64,000 nt of DNA from Curtobacterium sp. A7_M15. Lineage in GTDB: Bacteria; Actinomycetota; Actinomycetes; Actinomycetales; Microbacteriaceae. The notes beneath the pieces were generated by a model. The model was not told the DNA's origin. It ran no database searches and saw only the letters and a list, made by a program, of their open reading frames with translations. Each line of letters begins with the position of its first letter. Within the stretch, counting starts at the first letter, position 1. Below, in pieces: positions 1-8,255 of the stretch. The position numbers and the translations under genes are program-made. Location of the stretch: positions 25,966 to 89,965 of the forward strand of contig NZ_JAUZED010000001.1 of the NCBI RefSeq assembly GCF_030705415.1. The letters run 5' to 3'.

Positions 1-262
1 GCAGGTCCTCCACCTGGAAGTCGAGGTGCAACTGCATGCCGGGCGCGTCCTCCGTCCCGGGCCAGGTCGGGGCCACGTAGGCGGGCTCGTACTGCACCGA
101 GAGGCCCGGACCGTCCTCGGGTCGGATGCGGGCCCAGGTCGGGTCGTCCTCGTGGACGGTCCACCCGGTCAGTGCCCCGTAGAACCGGGCGAGCGCGAGG
201 GGCTCCGGCGACTGCAGGACGGTGGCGGCGAGCGTCGGCATCGACGGGTCAGCAGCGGTCAT
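1..262 (-). CDS. VOC (glyoxalase/bleomycin-resistance) family protein, 3' end beyond window
   Basis: Only the N-terminal 87 residues are inside the window; the stop lies beyond base 1. The visible part reads as one VOC half-domain, with the typical helix around FYGALTGWTV, followed by a D-P-T-W-A-R-I strand and a histidine strand, QLHLDFQVEDL, that usually supplies a metal ligand. VOC proteins bind a divalent metal and act as dioxygenases, isomerases or drug-binding proteins; the substrate here cannot be told. The ATG start at 262 sits 7 bases after a TACGCT box on the minus strand (270-275), a leaderless arrangement. It follows the LacI gene at 329-1336 on the same strand. Confidence 0.75.
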   Translation of the reverse strand, partial: MTAADPSMPTLAATVLQSPEPLALARFYGALTGWTVHEDDPTWARIRPEDGPGLSVQYEPAYVAPTWPGTEDAPGMQLHLDFQVEDL

Positions 263-328
263 GCGGCGGAGCGTACGCCGGTCGCACACTGCGCGGGCGG
301 CGCGCCGCGCCGCGCTCGCGCGCGGACG

Positions 329-1336
329 TCAGCGCGACGCCACGCTCGCGCGCTCGACGATCCGGTGCGGCACGACGACGGTCTCGGGCGGAGCCTGGCG
401 GTCCTCGATCCGCCGGCTGAGCAGGTCGAGGGCTGCCGTCGCGAACGCCCGCCGGTCGAACGACACCGTGCTGAGCGCCGGGATCGCGTAGGCGGCACCG
501 TCGACGTCGTCGAACCCGATCACGCTCACCTGCTCGGGGACCCGGACACCCCGGGCCGCGAGGACGTGCAGCACCCCGAACGCGATCGAGTCCGTGAAGG
601 CGAACACGGCGTCGGGCAGCGGGTGCTCGTCGAGCCACGCCGCGAAGGCCGACGCAGCCGCGCTGGTCGACCACGCCGGCAGCGGGACCCGGAGCCCCGG
701 GTCGGGAGCGATGCCGGCCGTCTCGAGCGCGGCGAGGTACCCGCGCTCCCGCAGCTCGCTCGTCGCGGTGGCCTCGACCGCGCGGGCGGCACCGACGATC
801 GCGATGCGCCGGTGTCCCCGTCCGACGAGGTACGAGGTGACCTGCTCGGCCGCAGCACGGCTGTCGACGTGCACCTGGTCGACGTGCTCGGGCTCCACCT
901 CGCCGATGACGACCGTCGGGGGCAGCCCCTCGGCCCCGGCGAGCACGCTCGCGCTGAGCGACACCGGGTTGAGGATCAGCCCGTCGACGAGGTGCGCGCG
1001 GGCCCGCGACACGAGTTCGCGTTCCCGCTCGGGGTCGTTGCCCGTCTGGTCGAGCTGCACGGTCCAGCCGCGCTCCCGGGAGAGCTCGACGAACCACTGC
1101 GCGAGTTCGGCGGAGTAGGCGCTGCCCATCTCGGGGAGCGTCAGGGCGATCGCGCCGGACCGACCGTTGCGCAGGCCGCGGGCCGACAGGTTCGGCACGT
1201 AGTCGAGTTCGGCGAGGGCCTGTTCGACCCGCGCACGGGTCTCCGGGCGCACCACGACACCGCCGTTGATGACGTTGGAGACGGTCTTCGGCGACACCCC
1301 GGCGAGGGCAGCCACGTCCCGCACGGTCGCGCGCAT
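329..1336 (-). CDS. LacI-family transcriptional regulator
   Basis: The 335-residue protein has the LacI layout. An N-terminal helix-turn-helix and hinge come first (residues 3-22, TVRDVAALAGVSPKTVSNVI), then a periplasmic-binding-protein-like effector domain with the family motifs DGLILNP, GHRRIAIVG, AVFAFTDSIAFG and VSVIGFDD. It probably senses a sugar or sugar derivative and represses the nearby dehydrogenase and transporter genes (2255-8015), whose divergent promoter region carries LacI-type palindromes. That link is inference from position. I chose ATG 1336 over GTG 1342 because a TACGCT box at 1344-1349 lies exactly 7 bases upstream of the ATG, which fits a leaderless mRNA. Confidence 0.9.
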   Translation of the reverse strand: MRATVRDVAALAGVSPKTVSNVINGGVVVRPETRARVEQALAELDYVPNLSARGLRNGRSGAIALTLPEMGSAYSAELAQWFVELSRERGWTVQLDQTGNDPERERELVSRARAHLVDGLILNPVSLSASVLAGAEGLPPTVVIGEVEPEHVDQVHVDSRAAAEQVTSYLVGRGHRRIAIVGAARAVEATATSELRERGYLAALETAGIAPDPGLRVPLPAWSTSAAASAFAAWLDEHPLPDAVFAFTDSIAFGVLHVLAARGVRVPEQVSVIGFDDVDGAAYAIPALSTVSFDRRAFATAALDLLSRRIEDRQAPPETVVVPHRIVERASVASR

Positions 1337-1363
1337 CGCCACGAGCGTAGCGCGGCTGCCGAC

Positions 1364-2101
1364 TCAGGGGCGCACGTACCGGTGCACGTACGTCGTGTAG
1401 CCGACGGGGACGGTCGCGCTGTCGGCGGTCTCCGGGTCCTCGTCGAGCACGCTCCGCACCCGGTCGAGCAGGGCGGAGCGCTCCGCCGGCGGGAGCACGA
1501 TCACGTAGCTGCGCGAGGCGATCATGTCGAGGAACGCCGACCGTTCCTGCTCGTGCACCCACGGGAACCGCTCGTGCTCGACGGCGTCGCCGTCGAACGG
1601 CGGCCCGACGACCGGTGCGCTCTGCACGCTCGCCCGCGACTCGGGCTGGGACAGGATCGCACTGATCCGGGCGGACCACGGCCGGGTCTCGTCGCGGACG
1701 TTCCACACCAGGCCGAGGACGCCGCCCGGGCGGAGGACCCGGGCCACCTCGCGCGCGCCCTGCACCGGGTCCACCCAGTGCCACGCCTGCGCGAAGGTCA
1801 CGGCGTCCGCGCTCGCGTCGGCCAGGGGGATCGACTCGCCGGTGCCCGCGAGTGCCCGCACGTCCGGCAGCACCGCGGTGAGCCGCTCGCGCATCGCCGG
1901 GTCCGGTTCGACGGCGACGACCTCGGCGGCGCGTCCGACGAGGCTCCGCGTGAACTTGCCGGTCCCCGCGCCGACGTCGGCGACGAGTCGGGCGTCCGCC
2001 GGCAGGAGCCAGTCGACCGTCGCGTCCGGGTACTCCGGCCGACCGCGCTCGTACGCATCTGCCGCGGCTCCGAACGAGTTGGCGTACTGCTCCGGGCTCA
2101 T
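1364..2101 (-). CDS. Class I SAM-dependent methyltransferase
   Basis: The 245-residue protein has a Rossmann-type methyltransferase fold. Motif I is VADVGAGTGKF at residues 40-50, an acidic residue ends strand 2 in VVAVEPDP, and the ALVTFAQAWHWVD-type region and the motif VLRPGGVLGLVWN follow. It resembles the small-molecule methyltransferases annotated as Methyltransf_11. The substrate is unknown. It lies between the LacI gene and the two dehydrogenases, all on the minus strand, but a 153-base gap holding two palindromic repeats separates it from the dehydrogenases, so it may be transcribed on its own. There is no clear Shine-Dalgarno; a CATGCT box lies 6 bases upstream. Confidence 0.85.
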   Translation of the reverse strand: MSPEQYANSFGAAADAYERGRPEYPDATVDWLLPADARLVADVGAGTGKFTRSLVGRAAEVVAVEPDPAMRERLTAVLPDVRALAGTGESIPLADASADAVTFAQAWHWVDPVQGAREVARVLRPGGVLGLVWNVRDETRPWSARISAILSQPESRASVQSAPVVGPPFDGDAVEHERFPWVHEQERSAFLDMIASRSYVIVLPPAERSALLDRVRSVLDEDPETADSATVPVGYTTYVHRYVRP

Positions 2102-2132
2102 GCGTCCAGCATGCCCCGACCGCGCGCGTGGC

Positions 2133-2174
2133 GGACGGGAGGCGCGGGTCGGGCTGGTCGCGCGCCTCCTGTCC
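2133..2174. repeat. 42-bp palindromic intergenic repeat, family A, copy 1
   Basis: This is an imperfect inverted repeat. The left arm begins GGACGGGAGGCGCGG and the right arm ends CGCGCCTCCTGTCC. It is followed 11 bases later by copy 2 in the same orientation. It lies just downstream of the dehydrogenase gene ending at 2255 and upstream of the methyltransferase. Confidence 0.85.
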
Positions 2175-2185
2175 GGCCGTGTGGC

Positions 2186-2227
2186 GGACGGGAGGCGCGG
2201 GTCGACGCCGCCACGTGCCTCCCGTCC
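2186..2227. repeat. 42-bp palindromic intergenic repeat, family A, copy 2
   Basis: This is the second member of the tandem pair. The left arm is GGACGGGAGGCGCGG and the right arm ends GTGCCTCCCGTCC, so the outer stem GGACGGGAGGC/GCCTCCCGTCC is perfect. The change of T to C in the right arm compared with copy 1 restores base pairing with the left arm. Confidence 0.85.
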
Positions 2228-2254
2228 GCTGTCGTCGCCGCGGCCACGCGACGG

Positions 2255-3280
2255 TCACGCTGTCGGGACGGCCACCGTCCGGCCGGTCCGCACCGACTCC
2301 TGCGCCGCGAGGACGATCGACAGCGTCCGCAACCCGACCTGCACGTCCGGTTGCGGCTGCACGCCTGCCCGCACCCCGTCCAGGAACGTCCGCAGCATCG
2401 GCACGTCGTGGTCCGCGCCGTACCGCAGTTCGATCGGGCGGCCGCTGACCGCGTCGAGTCCTCGGGCGGCGGCTCCGAAGAAGTCCACCGACACCGTGCC
2501 GCCCGTCCCGGCCACGTCCAACGTCAGGCCGCCCCACGCCGGCGAGGTGTCGGGCCGGCTCCACGAGCAGTCGATCGCGACGACCATGCCCGTGTCGTAG
2601 GTGACCGTGACGAGCCCGGCAGTCTCGGCACGTGCGCGCTCGGCGTGCAGGACCCGGTTCGCGACGGCGGTGACGGACACCGGTCGCGCGCCGGTCAGCC
2701 CGTCGACGAGGTCGGCGACGTGCACGACGTGGTCGACGATCGCCCCGCCGCCGCTTCGTGCCGGATCCGTGAACCAGTCGCGGGTGAGCGGCAGCATGCC
2801 GTTGTTCGCGCCGCGCACCGAGAACACCGTGCCGAGCGCACCCGACGCCTGCGTGGCGCGCAGCCGCTCGAACGCCGAGGCGAACCGCACCGGGTACGCC
2901 ATCATGAGCGTGACCCCGGCGCGCTGCACGGCGTCGCGGATCGCGAGGCCGTCCTCCCACGAGGTGGCGAGCGGCTTCTCGCACAGCACGTGCGCACCGG
3001 TGGCGGCTGCCTGTTCCACGAACTCGCGGTGCCGCGCGTTCTCGCTCGTGATGACGACGGCGTCGGGGCTCCACGCGAGCAGGTCGTCGACCGTGTCGGC
3101 GTGGTGGAGCCCGAATGCGTCGGCGAGGTCGGCGCCGCGGAGCTCGCCGAGGGTCGTGCCGGTCGAGACCCCGCCGGGGTCCGAGCCGCGCACCTCGACG
3201 TCGGTCATCGCGGCGAGCGCCGAGAGGTACCCGATCGCGTGCGTGTGGGCGAAGGACAGGACGCCGACGCGGAGGGTCAC
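2255..3280 (-). CDS. Gfo/Idh/MocA-family NAD(P)-dependent sugar dehydrogenase
   Basis: The 341-residue protein has an N-terminal Rossmann half and a C-terminal alpha/beta half. The family EKP motif is present (HVLCEKPLAT, about residue 100), as is a downstream substrate-site histidine in IVDHVVHVADL. The usual glycine-rich GxGxxG loop is replaced by VGVLSFAHTHA at the N terminus. The GTG start at 3280 overlaps the stop of the upstream dehydrogenase as GTGA, so the two are probably translationally coupled. It likely oxidises or reduces a sugar, inositol or sugar acid brought in by the divergent transporter; the exact substrate is unknown. Confidence 0.87.
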   Translation of the reverse strand: MTLRVGVLSFAHTHAIGYLSALAAMTDVEVRGSDPGGVSTGTTLGELRGADLADAFGLHHADTVDDLLAWSPDAVVITSENARHREFVEQAAATGAHVLCEKPLATSWEDGLAIRDAVQRAGVTLMMAYPVRFASAFERLRATQASGALGTVFSVRGANNGMLPLTRDWFTDPARSGGGAIVDHVVHVADLVDGLTGARPVSVTAVANRVLHAERARAETAGLVTVTYDTGMVVAIDCSWSRPDTSPAWGGLTLDVAGTGGTVSVDFFGAAARGLDAVSGRPIELRYGADHDVPMLRTFLDGVRAGVQPQPDVQVGLRTLSIVLAAQESVRTGRTVAVPTA

Positions 3281-4299
3281 AGCGTCACCTCCACGGGCTG
3301 TCCGGACTCGATCGACGCCAGGGCCGCGTTGGCGATGTGCACCGCGACGGCACCGTCCGCCGCGCTGACGCGGGGGAGGGGGCCGCCGTCGAACGCGGCG
3401 ACGAAGTCCGCGAGCTCGAGGGCGTACGGGTCCTCGGCGGGGTCGACGGGCGGCAGGAACCCGTCGACGGCGGTCGGGGTCGCGAGGTCGGCGCGGGTGT
3501 CCTCCTCGGCGAGGGACGAGTGCGACAGGCTGCCGAGCGTGCCGGTCACGGAGTACTCGGTGCTGAAGGCGAGGTGCTGCGGTCCCCAGAGTCCGGCGAC
3601 GTGGCTGATCGCGCCGGACGCGTGCGTGAGGAGCACGTGCGCGGCCTCGACCGGGTGCTCGTCGTCGCCCGCCCGGACCGTGACGGCGGACACACGGGTG
3701 ACCGGACCGGCGACCCAGCGGGCGATGTCGAGGTCGTGGATCATCTGGTCCATCACGATGCCGCCGGACTGCGCCGGGTCGCCGAACCACGCGACGCGGG
3801 TGGGGAACGCCCCGGAGCGGGAGAAGCGCAGGACGGCGAGGTCGCCCAGGAGGCCCGTCGTGACGGCGTCGTGCAGCCGTCGGTACGCGGGGAACCAGCG
3901 GACGACGTGGGCCGGGTAGAGCTGCAGGCCCGCGTCGGCCGCCCCTGTGACGAGGTCGTCGGCGTCGGCGTCGGTGCGGGCGAGGGGCTTCTCCGAGACG
4001 ACGTGCTTGCCCGCCGCGAGTGCTGCGCGGACGACGGCGGCGTGGGCAGGTGTCGGGACGACGACGTCGACGACGTCGACCGCGGCGAGCAGGTCGTCGA
4101 GTGAGTCGGCGACGGTGATCGTGCTGCCGGCGCGTGCGGCCTCGTCCGAGAACGCGGCGGCGAGCTCGGGTGCGCCGTCCAGCGAGTGCACCACGAGGTC
4201 GCCGAGGCGGAGCAGACCGGGGACGTGGGCGACCGCGATGCCGCCGGCACCCACGAGTCCGATCCGCCGGCGTGGTCGGGGCATGGACTGCGTCGTCAT
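3277..4299 (-). CDS. Gfo/Idh/MocA-family NAD(P)-dependent sugar dehydrogenase
   Basis: The 340-residue protein has a canonical nucleotide loop (GLVGAGGIAVAHVPG near residue 13), the EKP motif HVVSEKPLA and the DQMIHDLDIARW motif expected in the catalytic half. It is the first gene of a two-gene dehydrogenase operon that overlaps the next gene by 4 bases. Two different dehydrogenases side by side often perform successive steps on one sugar, as in inositol or rare-sugar pathways; that role is inferred. ATG 4299 was chosen over an upstream in-frame start at 4389 because a TACGCT box at 4306-4311 lies 6 bases before it and because the Rossmann strand follows closely. Confidence 0.87.
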   Translation of the reverse strand: MTTQSMPRPRRRIGLVGAGGIAVAHVPGLLRLGDLVVHSLDGAPELAAAFSDEAARAGSTITVADSLDDLLAAVDVVDVVVPTPAHAAVVRAALAAGKHVVSEKPLARTDADADDLVTGAADAGLQLYPAHVVRWFPAYRRLHDAVTTGLLGDLAVLRFSRSGAFPTRVAWFGDPAQSGGIVMDQMIHDLDIARWVAGPVTRVSAVTVRAGDDEHPVEAAHVLLTHASGAISHVAGLWGPQHLAFSTEYSVTGTLGSLSHSSLAEEDTRADLATPTAVDGFLPPVDPAEDPYALELADFVAAFDGGPLPRVSAADGAVAVHIANAALASIESGQPVEVTL

Positions 4300-4305
4300 G
4301 GAGCC

Positions 4306-4311
4306 AGCGTA
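4306..4311 (-). promoter_or_regulatory. Leaderless -10 box of the dehydrogenase operon
   Basis: On the minus strand this reads TACGCT and is followed by 6 bases and the ATG at 4299. The spacing puts the transcription start on or next to the start codon. Confidence 0.6.
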
Positions 4312-4373
4312 GGGGTGACGGCGTGGTCGGCGCCGGTCCGACCCGGCATCGCGGCGATGGACCGTTACAACGA

Positions 4374-4408
4374 TGGAAACGTTTGGCAACGGGTTGCCGC
4401 ACCGTTGC
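4374..4408. promoter_or_regulatory. LacI-type operator cluster in the divergent promoter region
   Basis: The divergent region between dehydrogenases and transporter holds AAACGTTT, an 8-bp palindrome with the central CG typical of LacI-family operators. Right beside it are the inverted arms GGCAAC and GTTGCC (4385-4398), and GCAACGG is answered by CCGTTGC (4386-4392 and 4402-4408). The LacI protein encoded at 329-1336 is the nearest candidate binder. Binding is inferred, not shown. Confidence 0.55.
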
Positions 4409-4455
4409 CGTCACCGCCAGGGTCGCTCCAGGAATCCAACGGAGGGGGCCACCGA

Positions 4456-5469
4456 GTGACGAAGCTCGACGACCGTGCGACGAGCCGCACGAGGACCGCT
4501 GAACAGCGCGACCCACGAGCGGCAGCGCCGCCCGACCCCCGGCTCCGCCGGCGCAGCACGTGGCAGCGGATCCGCCGTGACAAGGTGCTGCTGCTCATGG
4601 GCCTGCCCGGTGTCGCGCTCCTGCTCGGCTTCCACTACCTGCCGCTGCTCGGGAACCTCATCGCGTTCCAGGAGTACCTGCCCTTCGTGCCGCTCGGCCG
4701 CAGCCCGTGGGTCGGGTTCGACAACTTCTCGGTGATCTTCGACGGTGACCCCGAGTTCCTCCGCGCCCTCGGCAACACGCTGCTCATCACGCTCGTGCAG
4801 GTCGTCTTCGTGTTCCCCGCGCCGATCGTCCTCGCGCTCATGCTCAACTCGCTGCTCTCCGAGCGCATCAAGCAGGTCGTGCAGTCCGTGCTGTACCTGC
4901 CGCACTTCCTGTCGTGGGTGATCGTCGTCGCGGTGTTCCAGCAAATCCTCGGTGGCTCGGGGCTCGTGAACAACGCCATCCGAGCAGCCGGCGGTGACGC
5001 GATCGACTTCCTCGGCAACCCGAACGGCTTCATCGCCCTGCTGACCAGCCAGGTGATCTGGAAGGACACCGGGTGGGCGACGATCCTCTTCCTCGCCGTC
5101 CTCAGCCAGATCGACGCGAGTCTGTACGAGGCGGCGAAGATGGACGGCGCGAGTCGCTGGCGGCAGCTCTGGCACGTGACCCTGCCCGGCATGCGCGGGA
5201 TCATCATCCTGCTGCTCATCCTCCGGCTCGGCGACTCCCTGACCGTCGGGTTCGAGCAGATCCTCCTGCAGCAGCAGGCCGTCGGGCGGGCCGCGAGCGA
5301 GGTCCTCGACACCTACGTCTACAACAACGGCGTCCTCGGCGGGCAGTGGGGCGTCGCCGCAGCGGTCGGGCTCGTGAAGGGCGTCGTCGGCGTCCTGCTC
5401 GTCCTCGGCGCCAACAAGCTCGCGCACGTCTTCGGCGAAGCGGGCGTCTACCAGAAGGAGGCGAAGTGA
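4456..5469 (+). CDS. ABC sugar transporter permease, LplB type
   Basis: The 337-residue inner-membrane protein belongs to the CUT1 branch of carbohydrate permeases. A basic cytoplasmic N terminus of about 40 residues is followed by six predicted membrane spans. The ATPase-docking EAA loop reads EAAKMDGASRWRQLW. The N-terminal part (GLPGVALLLGFHYLPLLGN) matches LplB-like permeases for oligosaccharides. The GTG start at 4456 is set by a strong GGAGGGGG ribosome site at 4441-4448, so this gene, unlike many others here, has a leader. It is the first gene of a permease-permease-binding protein operon that lacks an ATPase. Confidence 0.92.
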   Translation: MTKLDDRATSRTRTAEQRDPRAAAPPDPRLRRRSTWQRIRRDKVLLLMGLPGVALLLGFHYLPLLGNLIAFQEYLPFVPLGRSPWVGFDNFSVIFDGDPEFLRALGNTLLITLVQVVFVFPAPIVLALMLNSLLSERIKQVVQSVLYLPHFLSWVIVVAVFQQILGGSGLVNNAIRAAGGDAIDFLGNPNGFIALLTSQVIWKDTGWATILFLAVLSQIDASLYEAAKMDGASRWRQLWHVTLPGMRGIIILLLILRLGDSLTVGFEQILLQQQAVGRAASEVLDTYVYNNGVLGGQWGVAAAVGLVKGVVGVLLVLGANKLAHVFGEAGVYQKEAK

Positions 5470-6392
5470 CCGCCACGCACACCGTGACCGTCCCCGGGAC
5501 GAAGAAGCGCCGCCGCGGCGGCCCGGACGCGCCCCCGCTGCCCGGACGGCTGCTCACCGGCTCCGTCCTGCTCGTGATCTGCCTCGTCGTCATCCTGCCG
5601 TTCGTCGGGATCGTGTCGACGAGTCTCGCGCCCGTCGCCCAGGTGAACGACGCCGGCGGGTTCGTGATGTGGCCCGAGGGCATCGACCTCGGCGCGTACC
5701 AGAGCATCTTCGCCGGCGGCGTCGTCACCCGCGCGATGCTCGTCAGCATCGGGATCACCGTGGTCGGGACCCTCATCAGCCTCTTCGTCAGCGCGATGCT
5801 CGCCTACGCCCTGAGCCGTCCGGGATCGTACGGATCCGGGTTCGTCCTGAGCCTCGTGCTGGTCAGCCTGCTGTTCGCACCGGGGCTCATCCCGAACTAC
5901 CTCGTCGTGAAGGAGTTCGGGCTGCTCGACTCGTACTGGGCGCTCATCCTGCCGACGGCCCTCAGCGCGTTCAACGTCATCGTGATGCGGTCGTTCTTCA
6001 TGGCGATCCCGAAGGAACTCATCGAGTCCGCCCGCATCGACGGCGCCGGCGACTTCCAGGTGTTCTGGCGGATCGTGCTCCCGCTGTCGAAGGCCGTCCT
6101 CGCCGTGATCGGGCTCTTCTACGCGGTCGGCTACTGGAACGCCTTCTTCAACGCGTTGCTCTACATCAACGACACCGCGAAGTGGCCACTCCAGCTCGTG
6201 CTGCGCACCTACGTCATCAACAACGCGCAGCTGGGCGGCGCCGACCTCGGCACGTCCTCCGACGCACTGCCCCCGCAGGCCTCGATCCAGATGGCGATCC
6301 TCGTCGTCTCGATCGTGCCGATCCTCATCGTCTACCCGTTCCTGCAGCGGCACTTCGCCAAGGGTGTCCTGACCGGCGCCGTGAAGGGCTGA
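5466..6392 (+). CDS. ABC sugar transporter permease, CarC/YtcP (MalG) type
   Basis: The 308-residue inner-membrane protein is the second CUT1 permease. After a basic stretch, TKKRRRGG, there are six predicted spans, and the EAA loop reads ESARIDGAGDFQVFWR. It pairs with the permease at 4456-5469 to form the channel. The GTG start at 5466 overlaps the upstream stop as GTGA and has a GAAGGAGG ribosome site, so translation is coupled. The C terminus, QRHFAKGVLTGAVKG, matches the conserved end of this permease family. Confidence 0.92.
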   Translation: MTATHTVTVPGTKKRRRGGPDAPPLPGRLLTGSVLLVICLVVILPFVGIVSTSLAPVAQVNDAGGFVMWPEGIDLGAYQSIFAGGVVTRAMLVSIGITVVGTLISLFVSAMLAYALSRPGSYGSGFVLSLVLVSLLFAPGLIPNYLVVKEFGLLDSYWALILPTALSAFNVIVMRSFFMAIPKELIESARIDGAGDFQVFWRIVLPLSKAVLAVIGLFYAVGYWNAFFNALLYINDTAKWPLQLVLRTYVINNAQLGGADLGTSSDALPPQASIQMAILVVSIVPILIVYPFLQRHFAKGVLTGAVKG

Positions 6393-6395
6393 ACC

Positions 6396-8015
6396 ATGAC
6401 CACGTCCATCAGCCGCCGCGGGTTCGTCGCCGGCGGACTCGGCATCGCCGCCACGACCCTCCTGGCCAGCTGCTCCACCGTCACCCGGTCGACCGACGTC
6501 ACGGCGATCAACAAGGCCGTCGAACTGCCGGACTACGTGCCCTGGACCGGCGGCCCCGAGCCCGTCCTCCCGAAGACGAGCCCGCTCATGCCGAGCGCCT
6601 TCCGGAAGATCCCGGCGACGCTCGTGCCGACCAGGGGCAAGCCGGGCGACGGTTCGGCCGTGCAGGGCAGCGTCCCCACCAACTCGCCCGTCCCGCCGTC
6701 GAAGGGGAGCAACCCGTACTGGCAGGGCCTCGACGAGCGGATGGGGATCGACCTCGACCTGACGATCACCCCGGGCGCGGACTTCGGCAACAAGTTCGCC
6801 ACCCAGGTCGCCGGCGACACCCTCGGCGACGTGTTCACGATCAACCAAGCGTTCTCGTACCTGCCGCAGTTCCTCGAGGCGAAGGCCGCCGACCTCAGCC
6901 CCTACCTGTCCGGCAGCGGCATCCGCGACTACCCGTACCTGGCGAACCTGCCGACGGCGTCGTGGCGCGGGACGGTGTTCTCGGGCGGCATCTACGGCGT
7001 CCCCGTGCCCCGGGGGCCGCTGACCTCGCAGGCGCTGCACCGTCGCCAGGACGTCTTCGAGCGGCTCGGCGTCGACCCGTCGTTCTCGAGCGTCGACGAG
7101 TTCGTGCGCCTCTGCCGCGAGGTCTCCGACCCCCACGCGAACCGCTGGGCCGTCGCCTCGGTACCGACGAACATCATCGCGCCGATGCTCGGCCTGCCGA
7201 ATCAGTGGCGGCAGCGGGGCGGACGGCTCACCCACATGTACGAGCTCGAGGAGTACGTGGAACTCCTCGACGTCTCACGTCGGCTCATCGCCGAGGACCT
7301 CGTCCACCCGGACAGCATCACTGCCTACAACGGCAAGGTCTGGTTCGTGCAGGGCTCGGCGCTGATGCTCTCCGACACGTACAGCGCGATCCCCGGGCTC
7401 CTGCAGCAGGCGACGCCCGGTTCCGGCTTCGAGCTGACGATCGCCCCCTTCGTCGGACCGTCCGGAGGCGCCGCGAAGCCCTGGCTGGGCGACCCGAACA
7501 ACACGATCACCTCCGTGGCCGCAGGTTCGGAGTCTCGTGTCCGGATGCTCCTCGAGGTCCTGAACTGGTGCGCGTCACCGTTCGGCACCGAGGCCTGGAC
7601 CTACCGCAAGTTCGGCATCGAGGGGCGTGACTTCGAGTACCGCGACGGCGCCCCGGTCCTGACGAAGACCGGCAACAGCGAGACCGCGCTCGGCGAGTTC
7701 CCGCTGCAGTACTTCACCGAGTGCCCGCTGCCGCTGTACTACGCGGGCAACCCGACGATGACCGACACCGTGTACGAGTCGCTGTCGTCCTGGCTCGACC
7801 GCGGACTGCCGAACCCCGTCTACGGCCTGTACTCGCCGACGAACTCGACGAAGGGCCCGGCGATCGGCACGTTCGCGACGAACGCGATCAACGACGTGCT
7901 GCTCGGTCGGGCGAAGGTCTCGTCCTGGAGGACGACGGTGCGCGACTGGCGTCGCCGCGGCGGCGACGCGATCCGGCGCGAGTACGAGCAGGCGCTGGAG
8001 GCGCGCGCCGCCTGA
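6396..8015 (+). CDS. Tat-exported lipoprotein, ABC sugar-binding protein
   Basis: The 539-residue protein begins with a twin-arginine signal (ISRRGFVAGGLGIAATTL) that ends in the lipobox LASC, so it should be exported folded and anchored on the outer membrane face by a lipidated cysteine. The rest resembles the long LplA/LipO-type solute-binding proteins that accompany LplB and YtcP permeases, with a conserved VPVPRGPL substrate loop near residue 200. It starts 3 bases after the permease stop. The ligand is probably an oligosaccharide. A family A palindrome follows the gene at 8037. Confidence 0.88.
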   Translation: MTTSISRRGFVAGGLGIAATTLLASCSTVTRSTDVTAINKAVELPDYVPWTGGPEPVLPKTSPLMPSAFRKIPATLVPTRGKPGDGSAVQGSVPTNSPVPPSKGSNPYWQGLDERMGIDLDLTITPGADFGNKFATQVAGDTLGDVFTINQAFSYLPQFLEAKAADLSPYLSGSGIRDYPYLANLPTASWRGTVFSGGIYGVPVPRGPLTSQALHRRQDVFERLGVDPSFSSVDEFVRLCREVSDPHANRWAVASVPTNIIAPMLGLPNQWRQRGGRLTHMYELEEYVELLDVSRRLIAEDLVHPDSITAYNGKVWFVQGSALMLSDTYSAIPGLLQQATPGSGFELTIAPFVGPSGGAAKPWLGDPNNTITSVAAGSESRVRMLLEVLNWCASPFGTEAWTYRKFGIEGRDFEYRDGAPVLTKTGNSETALGEFPLQYFTECPLPLYYAGNPTMTDTVYESLSSWLDRGLPNPVYGLYSPTNSTKGPAIGTFATNAINDVLLGRAKVSSWRTTVRDWRRRGGDAIRREYEQALEARAA

Positions 8016-8036
8016 CGCGGCTGGTGACGGACCGTC

Positions 8037-8079
8037 GGACGCGAGGCGCGGGTCGGCCCCGCCCCGCGCCGCCCGTTCC
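8037..8079. repeat. Palindromic intergenic repeat, family A, copy 3 (diverged)
   Basis: The arms GGACGCGAGGCGCGGG and CCCGCGCCGCCCGTTCC keep the family's core and orientation but carry several changes. It lies 21 bases after the binding-protein stop. Confidence 0.65.
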
Positions 8080-8153
8080 GCAGCCCGGCGCGTCCACCCC
8101 ACCCCGACCAGACTCCTCGCCTGGCTCACGGACGTCCGTATCGGCCTCCGGTC

Positions 8154-8203
8154 GTGACCGTTCCGGTCCGCGGAACCCGGGGATCGCGAACCGGAACGGT
8201 CAA
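8154..8203. repeat. 50-bp inverted repeat, family B, copy 1
   Basis: The left arm GTGACCGTTCCGGTCCG and right arm CGAACCGGAACGGTCAA pair around a central CGCGGAACCCGGGGATCG region. The same 50-bp element recurs at 56658-56707 with 7 differences. It sits 52 bases upstream of the SRPBCC gene, in the otherwise empty 8016-8255 gap. Confidence 0.8.
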
Positions 8204-8255
8204 CGGCCGGGCGGAGTGCCCGCTCCCGGCGAGTTCCGTGCCCTACGCTCAGCTC

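Noticed and set aside
26..3919. A 1297-codon open frame on the plus strand, and many similar long frames opposite real genes across the window.
   Set aside because: They are by-products of very high GC. Their translations are arginine/alanine/glycine-rich with no domain, and they cross several well-supported minus-strand genes and intergenic gaps.
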